NCBI RefSeq assembly: GCF_003718735.1
Contig: NZ_CP033460.1
Location: 806,001 to 870,000 of the forward strand
Direction: 5' to 3'
DNA: 64,000 nucleotides
Source: Staphylococcus debuckii
GTDB taxonomy: Bacteria; Bacillota; Bacilli; Staphylococcales; Staphylococcaceae
The position numbers and the translations under genes were made by a program. Within the stretch, counting starts at the first letter, position 1. Each line of letters starts with the position of its first letter. Under the pieces are notes generated by a model. It made no database searches. It was not told the origin of the DNA and worked only from the letters and a program-made list of their open reading frames with translations. Below, piece after piece: positions 28,862 through 41,062 of the stretch.

Positions 28862-29503
28862 ATGGGTGTACATCAATATTTTAAAAGACTATCAGATCTA
28901 GAAAAGCTAATACGCTTGCCTGGAAAATTTAAATATTTTGAACATAATGTAGCTGCGCATTCTTTCAAAGTTACTAAGATTGCTCAATACTTAGGTACAG
29001 TAGAGGAAGCGCACGGTAATGAAATTAACTGGAAAAATTTATATGAAAAGGCTTTGAATCATGACTTTGCAGAAGTATTTACAGGCGACATCAAGACACC
29101 TGTAAAATATGCAAGCCGTGATTTAAAAGTGTTGTTCTCACAAGTTGAAGAGGAAATGGTCGATAACTTTATCAGGGAAGAGTTTCCTCCTGAATACCAA
29201 GATGTTTATAGAGAAAGGCTGCAAGAAGGTAAAGATGATTCTTTAGAGGGACAAATATTGGCGGTAGCTGATAAAATCGATTTGCTTTATGAAACATTTG
29301 GTGAAATACAAAAGAGAAATCCGGATGATTTGTTCTTCGAAATTTATGAGATGTCTTTAGAAACAATTATGCAGTTTGATCATTTAGTATCGGTACAAGA
29401 CTTTATCGATAATGTAATTCCGGAAATGTTGACAGAAAACTTCATTCCACGATCGGAATTGCGAGAATTAACAATGTCGATTTTAAATAAAAGAGATGGG
29501 TGA
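28862..29503 (+). CDS. HD-domain hydrolase (YfbR-like)
   Basis: The 213-aa protein is an HD-superfamily phosphohydrolase resembling the YfbR 5'-deoxynucleotidase group. Metal-ligand motifs are H28 or H33 in EHNVAAHSFKV, the HD pair in LNHDFAEVFTGDIKTPVKY (about 66-84) and a later Asp in LAVADKIDLLYE. This points to removal of phosphate from nucleotides in the cytoplasm; the substrate is not shown by sequence. GGGGTGAG precedes the ATG. It is followed 6 nt later by csbA. Confidence 0.82.
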   Translation: MGVHQYFKRLSDLEKLIRLPGKFKYFEHNVAAHSFKVTKIAQYLGTVEEAHGNEINWKNLYEKALNHDFAEVFTGDIKTPVKYASRDLKVLFSQVEEEMVDNFIREEFPPEYQDVYRERLQEGKDDSLEGQILAVADKIDLLYETFGEIQKRNPDDLFFEIYEMSLETIMQFDHLVSVQDFIDNVIPEMLTENFIPRSELRELTMSILNKRDG

Positions 29504-29509
29504 CAACTT

Positions 29510-29755
29510 ATGGTTCTCGTTTGGTATCTTTGTGCTTCGTTTTTCCCTTGTGTTTTAGTTGTATTATTCAGCGTAATTACTAAAAATAAATGGGTAGGTG
29601 CAATTGTAACATTAACGCTGATTGGCGGTTCAATTTATAAAGGATTCTTCCATAATGAATGGATTATTTTTATAGATGTAGTATCGTTGTTAGCGGGATT
29701 TGTGATTGTTGATCAATTGAATCTCCACAAACAGCACGAAGATGAAGATCGTTAA
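29510..29755 (+). CDS. csbA: CsbA-family small membrane protein
   Basis: The 81-aa protein has two to three hydrophobic spans and matches the CsbA family by size and the segment ITKNKWVGAIVTLTLIGGSI (about 22-41). In B. subtilis csbA is a SigB-controlled gene also placed just upstream of uvrBA. Function is unknown. GGGTGACAAC serves as ribosome site, overlapping the end of the HD gene. Confidence 0.82.
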   Translation: MVLVWYLCASFFPCVLVVLFSVITKNKWVGAIVTLTLIGGSIYKGFFHNEWIIFIDVVSLLAGFVIVDQLNLHKQHEDEDR

Positions 29756-29782
29756 AAAGAATGATATAAGATAATATATTTC

Positions 29783-29815
29783 AGTACTTGTCACTTTTGA
29801 GGCAAGTGCTTTTTT
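29783..29815 (+). terminator. Terminator after csbA
   Basis: GTACTTG pairs with CAAGTGC, followed by TTTTTT. Confidence 0.75.
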
Positions 29816-29840
29816 CGTCTTAAAAAAACTTTTTACCTTA

Positions 29841-29881
29841 CGAACAGATGTTTGTATTTTTTCGGATGAATCTGTTAAAAT
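29841..29881 (+). promoter_or_regulatory. LexA SOS box and promoter of uvrBA
   Basis: CGAACAGATGTTTG (29841-29854) fits the Gram-positive LexA site CGAAC-N4-GTTCG with one mismatch. It overlaps the -35 of a promoter (TTGTAT at 29852, 18-nt spacer, TAAAAT at 29876). DNA damage should therefore induce uvrBA. The leader to uvrB is about 230 nt and contains a hairpin GGTTGAG / CTCAGCC (30012-30038). Confidence 0.85.
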
Positions 29882-30114
29882 AGTTTATGATACAAAAAGT
29901 TTGAGATAAAGCCAAAATGAGAATATATAGATTAGCAAATAGGGTTGAATTAAATGTACAAACGGACAGTGCGGACTGAAGAGATAACAATGTCTGCTCG
30001 TCTGAGTAGGAGGTTGAGGCAATGAGGATGTCTCAGCCGATTTGTGTTTTAGTACATTGATATAAAGATTGAATATGATTATGTGAATATAAATAAAAGG
30101 AGATTGTTAATTGC

Positions 30115-32097
30115 ATGGAACACCATCCATTTAAAATTGTCTCTGGTTATGAACCTCAAGGTGACCAGCCTACAGCGATTAAAGAGCTTACAGAGGGTAT
30201 TAAAGCGGGCAAACGTCATCAAACATTGTTAGGTGCGACAGGGACAGGTAAAACTTTTACAATGAGCAATGTGATTAAAGAAGTAGGTAAACCGACACTT
30301 GTTATCGCACATAACAAGACACTTGCCGGTCAATTATACAATGAATTTAAAGAGCTGTTTCCAGAAAATAGAGTAGAATATTTCGTCAGCTTTTATGATT
30401 ATTATCAACCAGAAGCTTATGTCCCTTCAACTGATACATTTATTGAAAAGGATGCAACGATCAATGACGAAATCGACCAATTACGACATTCCGCAACAAG
30501 TTCTTTATTTGAACGTGATGATGTAATTATTGTTGCTAGCGTCAGCTGTATTTTTGGGTTAGGGAATCCGGAAGAATATAGTGACTTAGTAGTAAACATC
30601 AGAGAAGGCATGGAGATGGACCGCAGTCAGTTTTTGAGAGACTTAGTGGACATTCAATATACCAGAAATGATATTGATTTTAAACGTGGTACCTTCAGAG
30701 TTCGCGGAGATGTAGTTGAAGTCTTCCCAGCTTCACGTGAAGAAATATGTATCCGTGTAGAATTTTTCGGAGATGAAATTGATCGTATCAGCGAAGTGAA
30801 TTACTTAACTGGAGAAGTATTAAGACAACGTGAACACTTCTCAATTTTCCCAGCATCTCACTATGTCACACGTGATGAAAAGCTGAAATTAGCGATTGAA
30901 AGAATTGAAAAAGAACTAGAAGAACGTCTAAAAGAATTACGTTCTGAAAATAAATTATTAGAAGCTCAAAGACTGGAACAAAGAACCAATTATGATTTGG
31001 AAATGATGAGAGAAATGGGCTTTTGTTCAGGAATTGAAAACTATTCTGTTCATCTAACTTTACGCCCAATCGGTTCCACACCATACACGTTACTTGATTA
31101 CTTCGGTGATGATTGGTTGGTAATGATTGATGAGTCTCATGTAACTTTACCGCAAATCAGAGGAATGTATAACGGAGACAGAGCACGTAAACAAGTGTTA
31201 GTTGACCATGGTTTCCGTTTGCCGAGTGCAATCGATAACAGACCTTTAACTTTCGAAGAATTTGAAGAAAAAACCAAACAATTGGTTTATGTTTCAGCTA
31301 CACCTGGACCTTATGAATTAGAACATACAGATAAAATGACTGAACAAATTATTCGACCTACTGGCTTGTTAGACCCTAAAATTGAAGTCAGACCTACTAA
31401 AAATCAAATTGATGATTTATTAAGTGAAATTCAAGATAGAGTAGAAAAAAATGAACGTGTATTAATCACTACATTGACGAAGAAAATGAGTGAGGACTTA
31501 ACGACATATCTTAAAGAAGCGGGTATTAAAGTAAACTATCTGCATTCTGAAATTAAAACTTTAGAGCGTATCGAAATCATAAGAGACTTGCGTATGGGAA
31601 CTTATGATGCGGTCGTAGGTATCAACTTGTTAAGAGAGGGTATCGATATACCAGAGGTTTCTCTTGTAGTAATTTTAGACGCTGATAAAGAAGGTTTTTT
31701 ACGCTCTGAACGTTCACTCGTACAAACTATTGGCCGTGCTGCCCGTAATGAACATGGTGAAGTAATTATGTACGCTGATAAAGTGACGGACTCTATGCAA
31801 TATGCAATAGATGAAACAGAACGTCGTCGTAAGATTCAAAATGAATATAATGAAGAACATGGTATTACGCCGCAAACGATTCATAAGAAAATTCATGATG
31901 TTATCAGCGCAACAGTAGAGACAGATGAAGAAAATGAAAAAGAACAAAAAGTAGTTCCTAAAAAATTAACGAAAAAAGAACGAGAAAAAACAATTGCCAA
32001 TATAGAAAAAGAAATGAAAAAAGCAGCGAAAGATTTAGACTTCGAAAGAGCAACAGAATTAAGAGATATGTTATTTGAATTAAAGGCAGAAGGGTGA
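30115..32097 (+). CDS. uvrB: Excinuclease ABC subunit B
   Basis: UvrB verifies DNA lesions in nucleotide excision repair after loading by UvrA. The 660-aa protein has Walker [10 protein letters not shown] (about 39-47), the beta-hairpin region [20 protein letters not shown] (about 93-112), helicase motifs including VSATPGPYE and [21 protein letters not shown], and the C-terminal UVR motif [16 protein letters not shown] that contacts UvrC. AAAGGAGAT precedes the ATG. It lies 7 nt before uvrA. Confidence 0.98.
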   Translation: MEHHPFKIVSGYEPQGDQPTAIKELTEGIKAGKRHQTLLGATGTGKTFTMSNVIKEVGKPTLVIAHNKTLAGQLYNEFKELFPENRVEYFVSFYDYYQPEAYVPSTDTFIEKDATINDEIDQLRHSATSSLFERDDVIIVASVSCIFGLGNPEEYSDLVVNIREGMEMDRSQFLRDLVDIQYTRNDIDFKRGTFRVRGDVVEVFPASREEICIRVEFFGDEIDRISEVNYLTGEVLRQREHFSIFPASHYVTRDEKLKLAIERIEKELEERLKELRSENKLLEAQRLEQRTNYDLEMMREMGFCSGIENYSVHLTLRPIGSTPYTLLDYFGDDWLVMIDESHVTLPQIRGMYNGDRARKQVLVDHGFRLPSAIDNRPLTFEEFEEKTKQLVYVSATPGPYELEHTDKMTEQIIRPTGLLDPKIEVRPTKNQIDDLLSEIQDRVEKNERVLITTLTKKMSEDLTTYLKEAGIKVNYLHSEIKTLERIEIIRDLRMGTYDAVVGINLLREGIDIPEVSLVVILDADKEGFLRSERSLVQTIGRAARNEHGEVIMYADKVTDSMQYAIDETERRRKIQNEYNEEHGITPQTIHKKIHDVISATVETDEENEKEQKVVPKKLTKKEREKTIANIEKEMKKAAKDLDFERATELRDMLFELKAEG

Positions 32098-32104
32098 TAT
32101 CTAG

Positions 32105-34948
32105 ATGAAAGAACCATCCATAGTTGTAAAAGGTGCCAGAGCGCACAACTTAAAAAATGTAGATGTAGAGTTACCGAAGAATAAATTGATTGTGATGACA
32201 GGCTTATCAGGTTCTGGTAAGTCTTCCTTAGCGTTCGATACCATCTATGCTGAAGGGCAGCGCCGTTATGTCGAATCGCTAAGTGCATATGCGCGTCAAT
32301 TCTTGGGACAAATGGATAAACCAGATGTAGATACAATTGAAGGATTGTCGCCAGCAATTTCAATTGATCAAAAAACTACCAGTAAAAACCCACGTTCAAC
32401 AGTAGCAACTGTAACAGAAATATATGATTATATTCGTTTGCTGTATGCAAGAGTAGGAAAAGCATATTGTCCTGAACATGGAATTGAAATAGAATCACAA
32501 ACGGTTCAACAAATGGTAGACCGTACATTAGAATTAGAAGAACGCACTAAAATTCAATTAATGGCTCCGGTGGTTAACCACCGTAAAGGTTCACATGAAA
32601 AGCTATTACAAGATATCAGTAAAAAAGGTTACGTGCGTGTACGTGTAGATGGTGAAATATTAGATATTAATGATGTGCCGGAGTTAGACAAAAATAAAAA
32701 CCATACGATAGAAGTAGTTGTCGATCGCTTAGTAGTTAAGGATGGAATTGAGGGCAGACTAGCTGACTCAATTGAAACAGCTTTAGAACTCGCAGATGGT
32801 AACTTAACTGTTGATATTATTGATGGAGACGAATTGAAGTTCTCTGAAAATCATGCTTGTCCAATTTGCGGATTCAGTATCGGTGAACTAGAACCCCGTA
32901 TGTTTAGTTTCAACAGTCCATTCGGTGCTTGTCCTGATTGTGATGGTTTAGGTCAAAAATTAACAGCAGATGTTGATTTAATTGTGCCTGATCCGAATAA
33001 ATCATTAGCAGAAGGTGCTATTGTACCTTGGGAACCTAAGAGTTCAGATTTTTATCCAACACTTTTAAAACGCGTATGCGAAGTGTATAAAATTAATATG
33101 GACAAACCTTTCAAAAAGTTGACTGATCGTCAAAAGAATATCATCTTACATGGTTCAAAAGATAAAGAAATTAAATTTACTTTTGAATCGCGAAATGGAC
33201 AAAAACGTACACGTACTATGCCGTTTGAAGGTGTTATTCCAAATATTGAAAGACGCTTTCATGAATCGCCTTCTGAATATGTACGCGAAGTGATGCGTAA
33301 ATATATGACTGAGCTCCCTTGTGAAACTTGTCATGGAAAACGTTTAAGTAAAGAAGCGTTATCTGTTTATGTGGCAGGTTTGAATATTGGAGAAGTAGTA
33401 GAGTATTCAATTAAAGAGGCTTTAGATTTCTTTGAAAACATCGATTTGTCAGAGCAAGATCGAAAAATTGCAGATTTAATTTTGAAAGAAATCATTTCCA
33501 GATTGTATTTCTTAAATAATGTCGGGTTGGATTATTTAACGTTGAATCGTTCCTCAGGCACACTTTCTGGTGGTGAGGCACAACGAATTCGCTTAGCTAC
33601 TCAAATCGGTTCCAGATTGTCAGGTGTACTCTATGTGTTGGATGAGCCGTCTATTGGTCTGCATCAACGTGATAATGATCGTTTAATTGAAACGTTGAAA
33701 GAAATGCGCGATTTAGGTAATACACTCATTGTAGTTGAACACGATGATGATACGATGAGAGAAGCGGATTACCTAGTAGACGTAGGGCCAGGTGCCGGAG
33801 AACATGGTGGCGAAATTGTGGCTAGCGGTACTCCAAAACAAGTGATGCGTAACAAGAAATCCTTAACTGGTCAATATTTGAGCGGCAAGAAACGTATTGA
33901 AGTACCAGAATACAGATGTCCAGCTACAGAGCGCAGATTGAAAGTCAGAGGCGCTAATAGCAATAACTTGAAAGATGTCAATGTCGATTTTCCGCTCTCT
34001 ACTATGACTGTCGTTACAGGAGTATCGGGCTCAGGGAAAAGTTCTTTAGTAAATGAAGTGCTGTATAAAACACTTGCGCAAAAAATCAATAAATCTAAAG
34101 TAAGACCTGGCAAAGTAGATGAAATTGAAGGTATCGATCAATTGGATAAAGTGATTGATATTGACCAATCTCCAATTGGTAGAACACCACGTTCAAATCC
34201 AGCTACTTACACAGGTGTATTCGATGATATTCGCGATGTATTTGCACAAACGAATGAAGCGAAGATTCGCGGGTATCAAAAAGGACGTTTCAGCTTTAAT
34301 GTTAAAGGCGGCCGTTGCGAAGCTTGTAAAGGTGACGGTATTATTAAAATAGAAATGCACTTTTTGCCTGATGTCTATGTACCTTGTGAAGTATGCGGAG
34401 GTAAACGTTACAACCGCGAAACTTTAGAAGTCACATACAAAGGTAAAAACATTGCAGATGTATTAGATATGACTGCAGAAGAAGCGACTCATTTCTTTGA
34501 AAATATACCTAAAATCAAACGTAAATTACAAACTTTAGTAGATGTTGGTTTGGGCTATGTTAAATTAGGACAGCCAGCAACGACTTTATCTGGCGGTGAA
34601 GCACAACGTGTCAAACTTGCATCTGAACTGCACAAACGTTCTACTGGACGTTCTATTTATATATTAGATGAGCCGACAACAGGTTTGCATGTTGATGATA
34701 TCAGCCGTTTATTGAAAGTGTTGAATCGTATTGTAGAAAACGGCGACACTGTAGTTATTATTGAACATAACTTAGACGTCATTAAGACAGCGGACTATAT
34801 CATTGATTTAGGACCTGAAGGCGGCGATGGCGGCGGTACAATAGTTGCGACCGGCACGCCGGAAGAAATTGCAGAAACGCCGGATTCTTATACAGGCAAA
34901 TATTTGAAAAAAGTTTTAGAGCGGGATAAAGCTGAAGCAACAAAATAA
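32105..34948 (+). CDS. uvrA: Excinuclease ABC subunit A
   Basis: UvrA is the damage-sensing ATPase of nucleotide excision repair. The 947-aa protein carries two ABC modules: Walker [10 protein letters not shown] near residue 33 and GVSGSGKSS near residue 640, with [12 protein letters not shown] and [12 protein letters not shown] signatures. Zinc sites are visible at CPICGFS...CPDC and CEACKGDG...CEVCGGKR. It is cotranscribed with uvrB under the LexA box and ends at a strong terminator. Confidence 0.98.
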   Translation: MKEPSIVVKGARAHNLKNVDVELPKNKLIVMTGLSGSGKSSLAFDTIYAEGQRRYVESLSAYARQFLGQMDKPDVDTIEGLSPAISIDQKTTSKNPRSTVATVTEIYDYIRLLYARVGKAYCPEHGIEIESQTVQQMVDRTLELEERTKIQLMAPVVNHRKGSHEKLLQDISKKGYVRVRVDGEILDINDVPELDKNKNHTIEVVVDRLVVKDGIEGRLADSIETALELADGNLTVDIIDGDELKFSENHACPICGFSIGELEPRMFSFNSPFGACPDCDGLGQKLTADVDLIVPDPNKSLAEGAIVPWEPKSSDFYPTLLKRVCEVYKINMDKPFKKLTDRQKNIILHGSKDKEIKFTFESRNGQKRTRTMPFEGVIPNIERRFHESPSEYVREVMRKYMTELPCETCHGKRLSKEALSVYVAGLNIGEVVEYSIKEALDFFENIDLSEQDRKIADLILKEIISRLYFLNNVGLDYLTLNRSSGTLSGGEAQRIRLATQIGSRLSGVLYVLDEPSIGLHQRDNDRLIETLKEMRDLGNTLIVVEHDDDTMREADYLVDVGPGAGEHGGEIVASGTPKQVMRNKKSLTGQYLSGKKRIEVPEYRCPATERRLKVRGANSNNLKDVNVDFPLSTMTVVTGVSGSGKSSLVNEVLYKTLAQKINKSKVRPGKVDEIEGIDQLDKVIDIDQSPIGRTPRSNPATYTGVFDDIRDVFAQTNEAKIRGYQKGRFSFNVKGGRCEACKGDGIIKIEMHFLPDVYVPCEVCGGKRYNRETLEVTYKGKNIADVLDMTAEEATHFFENIPKIKRKLQTLVDVGLGYVKLGQPATTLSGGEAQRVKLASELHKRSTGRSIYILDEPTTGLHVDDISRLLKVLNRIVENGDTVVIIEHNLDVIKTADYIIDLGPEGGDGGGTIVATGTPEEIAETPDSYTGKYLKKVLERDKAEATK

Positions 34949-34961
34949 GAAAATACTATCG

Positions 34962-35018
34962 GAGCGGAAAGACGAAATAATTTGAAGTATTATTATTTCA
35001 TCTTTCCGCTCTTTTTCT
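34962..35018 (+). terminator. Terminator after uvrA, related to the 18.5-kb palindrome
   Basis: GAGCGGAAAGACGAAATAA pairs with TTATTTCATCTTTCCGCTC, followed by TTTTTC. The arm GACGAAATAATTTGAA is the same as in the 70-bp repeats at 18461-18600. Confidence 0.9.
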
Positions 35019-35186
35019 TATACATAAAATATTTTCCAACAAGGAAAGTGAATAAATTTTTGAACATTGTCAAAAAATGATAGAATGTATCAAGTAATAA
35101 TCGTTAAACCAATAACTTAAACACAATCTTTTTTGATATGATAGAGATAAGAAGAAATAAAGGAAATTGAGGATTGAGGTGAAATT

Positions 35187-36125
35187 ATGTTAACTGCAAG
35201 AGCGTTAGTTAATAAATTCAAGTTGCAACTCGTTGCAGGTGAAGAGGGATTGGATCGTCCAATACATAATACAGATATTTCTCGACCAGGTTTAGAAATG
35301 GCAGGTTATTTCTCTCATTATGCATCAGATCGTATTCAATTATTAGGCACTACTGAGCTTTCTTTTTATAATCTGCTTCCTGATAAAGAACGTCACGGCA
35401 GATTACGTAAATTATGTCGTCCAGATACACCGGCAATTATAGTAACCCGTGATATTGAGCCTCCTGAAGAACTAGTGACTGCAGCAAAAGAACTAGGTAC
35501 ACCATTGCTTACTTCTAAAGATCCTACAACCAGCTTAATGAGCCGTCTGACAACCTATTTAGAGCATGAATTGGCTAAGACGACATCATTGCACGGCGTA
35601 CTTGTCGATGTTTATGGTGTGGGCGTGCTTATTACAGGAGATTCTGGTATTGGTAAAAGTGAAACTGCTTTAGAACTCGTTAAACGCGGTCACCGTCTAG
35701 TAGCAGATGATAATGTGGAAATTCGTGAAATCACGAAAGATGAATTAATTGGTAAACCGCCAAAACTAATCGAACATTTATTAGAAATTCGCGGGTTAGG
35801 AATTATTAATGTAATGACTTTATTCGGCGCAGGTTCTATTTTAACCGAGAAAAAAATCGGTTTGAATATCAATTTGGAAAATTGGGATAAAGATAAACTC
35901 TATGACCGTGTCGGTTTAAATGAGGAGACATTGCGTATTCTAGAAACTGAAATCACGAAAAAAACGATTCCTGTACGGCCAGGCAGAAACGTGGCTGTTA
36001 TTATTGAAGTTGCGGCGATGAATTACCGCTTGAATATAATGGGAATTAATACAGCTGAAGAGTTTAATGAGCGATTAAATGCTGAAATTCTACGCAAAAA
36101 TGAACATAAAGAGGAGAACGAGTGA
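35187..36125 (+). CDS. hprK: HPr kinase/phosphorylase
   Basis: HprK phosphorylates or dephosphorylates Ser46 of HPr, linking carbon status to CcpA-mediated catabolite repression. The 312-aa protein has Walker A GDSGIGKS (151-158), the catalytic VADDNVE segment and the family signature [11 protein letters not shown] (about 199-209). An extended -10 (TGATATGAT, 35134-35142) precedes the gene. It overlaps lgt, as in many Firmicutes. Confidence 0.97.
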   Translation: MLTARALVNKFKLQLVAGEEGLDRPIHNTDISRPGLEMAGYFSHYASDRIQLLGTTELSFYNLLPDKERHGRLRKLCRPDTPAIIVTRDIEPPEELVTAAKELGTPLLTSKDPTTSLMSRLTTYLEHELAKTTSLHGVLVDVYGVGVLITGDSGIGKSETALELVKRGHRLVADDNVEIREITKDELIGKPPKLIEHLLEIRGLGIINVMTLFGAGSILTEKKIGLNINLENWDKDKLYDRVGLNEETLRILETEITKKTIPVRPGRNVAVIIEVAAMNYRLNIMGINTAEEFNERLNAEILRKNEHKEENE

Positions 36126-36952
36126 TGATGTCGAATTTGGCTTACATTGATCCTATAGCCTTTCACCTAGGTCCGGTAGAAGTGCGCTGGTACGGAATCA
36201 TTATCGCAGCCGGTATTTTATTAGGTTACTTTATTGCACAAGAGGGTGCTAAAAGAATAGGATTACATAAAGACGCTTTAATAGATATTATCTTTTGGAG
36301 TGCCATCTTTGGATTTATTTCAGCGCGAATTTACTTTGTTATTTTTCAATGGCCTTATTATGCGGCCAATCCAGCTGAAATTCCGATGATTTGGCATGGA
36401 GGCATTGCAATTCATGGTGGTTTGATAGGTGGATTTATTACCGGGGTAATTATTTGTAAACGTAATAATCACCATCCTTTGCAAATCGGAGATATTATTG
36501 CGCCAAGTATTATTTTAGCGCAAGGCATTGGACGCTGGGGCAACTTTATGAACCACGAAGCACATGGCGGGCCAGTGTCTAAAGCCTTTTTAGAAAATAT
36601 GCATATCCCTGAATTTATTATTAATAATATGCACATTGATGGTAAATATTACCAACCTACATTTCTATATGAGTCAATTTGGGATGTAATTGGATTTGCA
36701 CTATTGTTATTTTTACGCAAGCATTTACGTATTGGAGAAACATTCTTTGTTTACTTAATCTGGTATTCTATCGGAAGATTCTTTGTAGAAGGTTTACGTA
36801 CAGACAGCTTAATGTTGACAAGCAACATCCGTGTAGCGCAACTCGTATCCATTCTCTTGATAGTTATTAGTATCGGCATGATTATTTATCGCCGTATTAA
36901 GTTTCAACCTCCACAATACAAAGATACTAAGGCATTACCTTGGCCTAAATAG
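36125..36952 (+). CDS. lgt: Prolipoprotein diacylglyceryl transferase
   Basis: Lgt adds diacylglycerol to the lipobox cysteine of lipoproteins such as SstD. The product (275 aa from the ATG at 36125) is polytopic, with the Lgt signature [14 protein letters not shown] (about 137-150) and [18 protein letters not shown] lies 8 nt before the ATG at 36125; a GTG at 36122 and an ATG at 36128 are alternatives. The start overlaps the hprK stop by one base. Confidence 0.96.
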   Translation: MMSNLAYIDPIAFHLGPVEVRWYGIIIAAGILLGYFIAQEGAKRIGLHKDALIDIIFWSAIFGFISARIYFVIFQWPYYAANPAEIPMIWHGGIAIHGGLIGGFITGVIICKRNNHHPLQIGDIIAPSIILAQGIGRWGNFMNHEAHGGPVSKAFLENMHIPEFIINNMHIDGKYYQPTFLYESIWDVIGFALLLFLRKHLRIGETFFVYLIWYSIGRFFVEGLRTDSLMLTSNIRVAQLVSILLIVISIGMIIYRRIKFQPPQYKDTKALPWPK

Positions 36953-36966
36953 AAAAGAGTGATGAC

Positions 36967-37449
36967 TTGAGACAGTATAAAAAGATTGTTAATCATTTTC
37001 CTCATACTAACCCTTTATGGCGCATGTATAAAATAATCAACTTTTCTAAAGTGTTCAGACAAACATTGTTAATTGAAATTGCGCGGTTTATCCCAGTGTT
37101 GTCTTTAAAACTATGGGTATATCGTGCTTGTTTAGGCATGAAAATCGGTAAGAAAACAGCGTTCGCTTATAAAGTTATGCCGGATGTATTATATCCAGAA
37201 TTAATTCAGATTGGTGAAAATTGCGTAATAGGCTATAATACAACAATATTGACACACGAGTTTCTAGTTTCAGAATATCGTATTGGAGAAGTTGTAATCG
37301 GCAATAATACTTTGATAGGCGCTAACTCAACTATCTTGGCTGGTGTAACTATAGGAAATAATGTGCGTGTAGGTGCAGGTACAGTTGTGAGTAAAGATAT
37401 TCCGGATAATGCATTAGCATTCGGAAATCCTATGCAAATACGTTTATAG
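36967..37449 (+). CDS. Hexapeptide-repeat acyltransferase
   Basis: The 160-aa protein has an N-terminal helical segment and, from about residue 75, the isoleucine-rich hexapeptide repeats of a left-handed beta-helix (IGENCVIGYNTTIL, VIGNNTLIGANSTILAGVTIG, VRVGAGTVV). Such enzymes use CoA- or ACP-bound acyl groups; the acceptor here is unknown. Translation seems to start at TTG (36967), since no in-frame ATG precedes the conserved part. It lies 14 nt after lgt in the hprK cluster. Confidence 0.82.
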   Translation: MRQYKKIVNHFPHTNPLWRMYKIINFSKVFRQTLLIEIARFIPVLSLKLWVYRACLGMKIGKKTAFAYKVMPDVLYPELIQIGENCVIGYNTTILTHEFLVSEYRIGEVVIGNNTLIGANSTILAGVTIGNNVRVGAGTVVSKDIPDNALAFGNPMQIRL

Positions 37450-37469
37450 TTAGAAAGGAGGGACAATCC

Positions 37470-38909
37470 ATGGCACAAAATCAACATAAAAATGTCATAC
37501 CGATGCAAAGAGATGCTGCTTTTTTCAAAAGAATTGCAGAATCTAAAATGAAACAAAAAGATTATCATAAAGCAGCAGAGTATTATCAAAAAGCCCTTGA
37601 ATTGTCACCTTCTGACTTTGAATTGCTCGTTGATTATACCCAAGCATTGAAAGAAATAGGCCAAGGCAGCAACGTGGCAGAGCGTTATTATGATTATATA
37701 GCTAAAGGAGAGCATCTGGCAGATGCGTTTTTCCAATTAAGCCAGCTTTACATCACATTGAACGATCCAAATAAAGCCTTTTGCTTTGGAATGAATTATG
37801 TATTAGAAGCGGAAGATGAAGATTATCGTTCTGAATTAGAAGAAATGTTTGAAGTGGTTTATGATGATTTGGATAAATTAGAAAAGGAAAGCCAAGCCTT
37901 TGCGGTTCAAATGATTTTCCAGCATCTTTTTTCACAAGGCAGATTAGAAGATGCCAGAGATTATGTGTTGAGACAAGATATGAAGATTCGCGCACATCAC
38001 AGCATTCGCAATCTCTTAGCTATGAGTTATTTGTATTTAGGTGATTACGATCAAGCGCGAACGATGTTGAAACAGCTCTTAAAAGAAAATCAAACTGACG
38101 TTCATGCATTATGCCACTATACATTGTTGCTCTATAATACGAAAAATAAAGCTTACCCTAGTTATCTGCAATTATTATCTAAAGTCGTGCCTATGAATGA
38201 AGATGAAACCTTTAAATTAGGTATTGTCCTTAGTTATTTAAAAAAATATGAAGCTTCTCAGAAACTGCTCTTCCCTTTATACAAGAAAGGGAAATTTATT
38301 TCTATACAGCTCTTTCACGCTTTAAGTTATAACTATTATTTCCTAGGAAATAAAGAACAGAGTATTTACTTTTGGAATAAGCTGCAAGAAATAACTAAGA
38401 GCAGTCCCGGTTATCCTCCTTGGGTGATTTCTGAAAATGATAATTTCTTCCAATCTAATATTTTGCCTTTATTAACGAGTGAAGATAACCATGCCCGTAT
38501 TTACGGTATCTTTCTATTAAATCAAGTTAAAGGAAAAGAACTGCTGATTACGGAGGAAGTTTGGGCAGTATTAGAAACGATGGATGAATATGAAAAGCTG
38601 TACCTCACTTATCTCATTAAAGGATTGAAATTGGTAAAGTTAGATTTTATTCACCGCGGCATGTTAGCATTATATGAGCATGAAACATTACGTCATTACC
38701 ATAATTTATTTATTGCTTGGATTGATCGTGCAGAAGGTTTGATTGCAAGCGGCTATGATTTAGAGCAAGTTGAAGGTTATGTCGCAGCATTTGTCTATTT
38801 ATTTTTCAGACAAACTGAACAAAAGGTAACTAAGAAACAAGCTGCAGAGTGGTTTGATATTTCGACTTACGGTTTAAATAAAGCAATTAATATTCTGTTA
38901 GAGGTTTAG
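37470..38909 (+). CDS. TPR-repeat protein
   Basis: The 479-aa soluble protein has tetratricopeptide repeats, clearest at DYHKAAEYYQKALELSPSDF (about 31-50) and YLYLGDYDQARTMLKQLLKENQ (about 187-208). No signal peptide or membrane span is seen. TPR arrays usually bind partner proteins; the partner is unknown. AGAAAGGAGGG precedes the ATG. A gene of this type lies at the same position before trxB in S. aureus. Confidence 0.85.
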   Translation: MAQNQHKNVIPMQRDAAFFKRIAESKMKQKDYHKAAEYYQKALELSPSDFELLVDYTQALKEIGQGSNVAERYYDYIAKGEHLADAFFQLSQLYITLNDPNKAFCFGMNYVLEAEDEDYRSELEEMFEVVYDDLDKLEKESQAFAVQMIFQHLFSQGRLEDARDYVLRQDMKIRAHHSIRNLLAMSYLYLGDYDQARTMLKQLLKENQTDVHALCHYTLLLYNTKNKAYPSYLQLLSKVVPMNEDETFKLGIVLSYLKKYEASQKLLFPLYKKGKFISIQLFHALSYNYYFLGNKEQSIYFWNKLQEITKSSPGYPPWVISENDNFFQSNILPLLTSEDNHARIYGIFLLNQVKGKELLITEEVWAVLETMDEYEKLYLTYLIKGLKLVKLDFIHRGMLALYEHETLRHYHNLFIAWIDRAEGLIASGYDLEQVEGYVAAFVYLFFRQTEQKVTKKQAAEWFDISTYGLNKAINILLEV

Positions 38910-38923
38910 AAATAAAGTAGGAG

Positions 38924-38970
38924 ATAACGATTTGCTTATGGCATACTTTGAGCAAATCGTTATATTTAAA
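38924..38970 (+). terminator. Hairpin after the TPR gene
   Basis: Perfect ATAACGATTTGCT / AGCAAATCGTTAT stem with a short A/T-rich tail. It may act as a terminator or partial terminator before trxB. Confidence 0.65.
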
Positions 38971-39009
38971 GAGAACGATATAATATAATACATGATGATA
39001 TGAAGATAG

Positions 39010-39975
<966 letters not shown>

Positions 39976-39986
39976 TAAAAACGAAC

Positions 39987-40040
39987 AAGGTTTGAATATT
40001 GCACGAATGTAAATTTTCTGTGTATTATTCAAACCTTTTT
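39987..40040 (+). terminator. Terminator after trxB
   Basis: AAGGTTTGAATA pairs perfectly with TATTCAAACCTT, followed by TTTT. Confidence 0.85.
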
Positions 40041-40138
40041 ACATATTCTGCATTTGCAATGCCAATCCATGAAGCGAATGTGATAGTATTGAATATAATG
40101 AGGATATTATGAGCGAATTTAAACAGGATGGTGGCAAA

Positions 40139-41062
40139 ATGCAACATGAAGAAAATGAAGTCGTAAATAAAAGTGAATTATTAGTAGTTACCGGTATGTC
40201 AGGCGCAGGGAAGTCTGTGGTGCTGCAAAGCTTAGAAGATTTAGGATACTTTTGTGTGGATAATTTACCGCCTATTCTACTTCCTAAGTTTGTAGAATTA
40301 ATGGAACAAGGGAATCCGTCACTGCAAAAAGTAGCAATTGCAATCGACTTACGCGGGCAAGAATTTTTCAAATCCTTAGTTAAAGAAGTAGACTTACTTC
40401 GCAGTCAGAACCATGTTATTGTAGATGTTATGTTTGTGGAAGCGAGTGAATCCAAGCTAATTTCTAGATATAAAGAAACCCGTCGTGCGCATCCGTTAAA
40501 TGACAATGGTCAACGTTCATTAATAGATGCGATTCAAGAAGAAAGACAATCTCTATCAGAAATCCGCAGTTTTGCAAACTTTGTCATTGATACAACAGCT
40601 CTAAAACCTAAAGAGTTACGTGCACAAATAGATGAATTATTCAATCGAGATAATATTGAAACTTTCAGTATTAGTGTGACAAGCTTTGGTTTTAAACATG
40701 GTATTCAACAAGATGCAGACTTAGTATTTGACGTGCGTTTTTTACCTAATCCATTTTACGTAAAAGAATTGCGACCTTTGACAGGCGTAGACGACGCAGT
40801 CTATCAATATGTTATGAAATGGCAAGAGACGGCTATCTTTTATGATAAGTTGTTGGATTTATTGAAATTTATGATTCCGGGATACAAGAAAGAGGGCAAG
40901 ACACAGCTGGTGATTGCAATAGGATGTACGGGTGGACAACATCGTTCGGTTGCCTTAGCGAAACGTCTTGCTGAAGATTTAAATGAAAGTTATGACTACA
41001 ATGTGTATGTTCACCACAGAGATGCGCATATTGAAAGTGGCGAGAAGAATGAAAAAAGTTAA
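40139..41062 (+). CDS. rapZ: RapZ/YvcJ nucleotide-binding protein
   Basis: The 307-aa protein belongs to the RapZ/YvcJ family. It has Walker [12 protein letters not shown] (about 19-29), VDNLPP, DLRG, and the C-terminal [14 protein letters not shown]. In E. coli RapZ controls glmS through a small RNA; Gram-positive members bind nucleotides and their role is less clear. I start at the ATG at 40139 (GGTGG four nt upstream) because it gives the N-terminal length seen in S. aureus; an ATG at 40109 with GAGGA is possible. It overlaps the next gene by 14 nt. Confidence 0.92.
   Translation: MQHEENEVVNKSELLVVTGMSGAGKSVVLQSLEDLGYFCVDNLPPILLPKFVELMEQGNPSLQKVAIAIDLRGQEFFKSLVKEVDLLRSQNHVIVDVMFVEASESKLISRYKETRRAHPLNDNGQRSLIDAIQEERQSLSEIRSFANFVIDTTALKPKELRAQIDELFNRDNIETFSISVTSFGFKHGIQQDADLVFDVRFLPNPFYVKELRPLTGVDDAVYQYVMKWQETAIFYDKLLDLLKFMIPGYKKEGKTQLVIAIGCTGGQHRSVALAKRLAEDLNESYDYNVYVHHRDAHIESGEKNEKS

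Noticed and set aside
31893..32363. 156-codon minus-strand frame across the uvrB-uvrA junction
   Set aside because: It is antisense to two well-supported genes and has no family features.
36122..36124. GTG start for lgt
   Set aside because: The ATG at 36125 has better spacing (8 nt) from GAGGAG.
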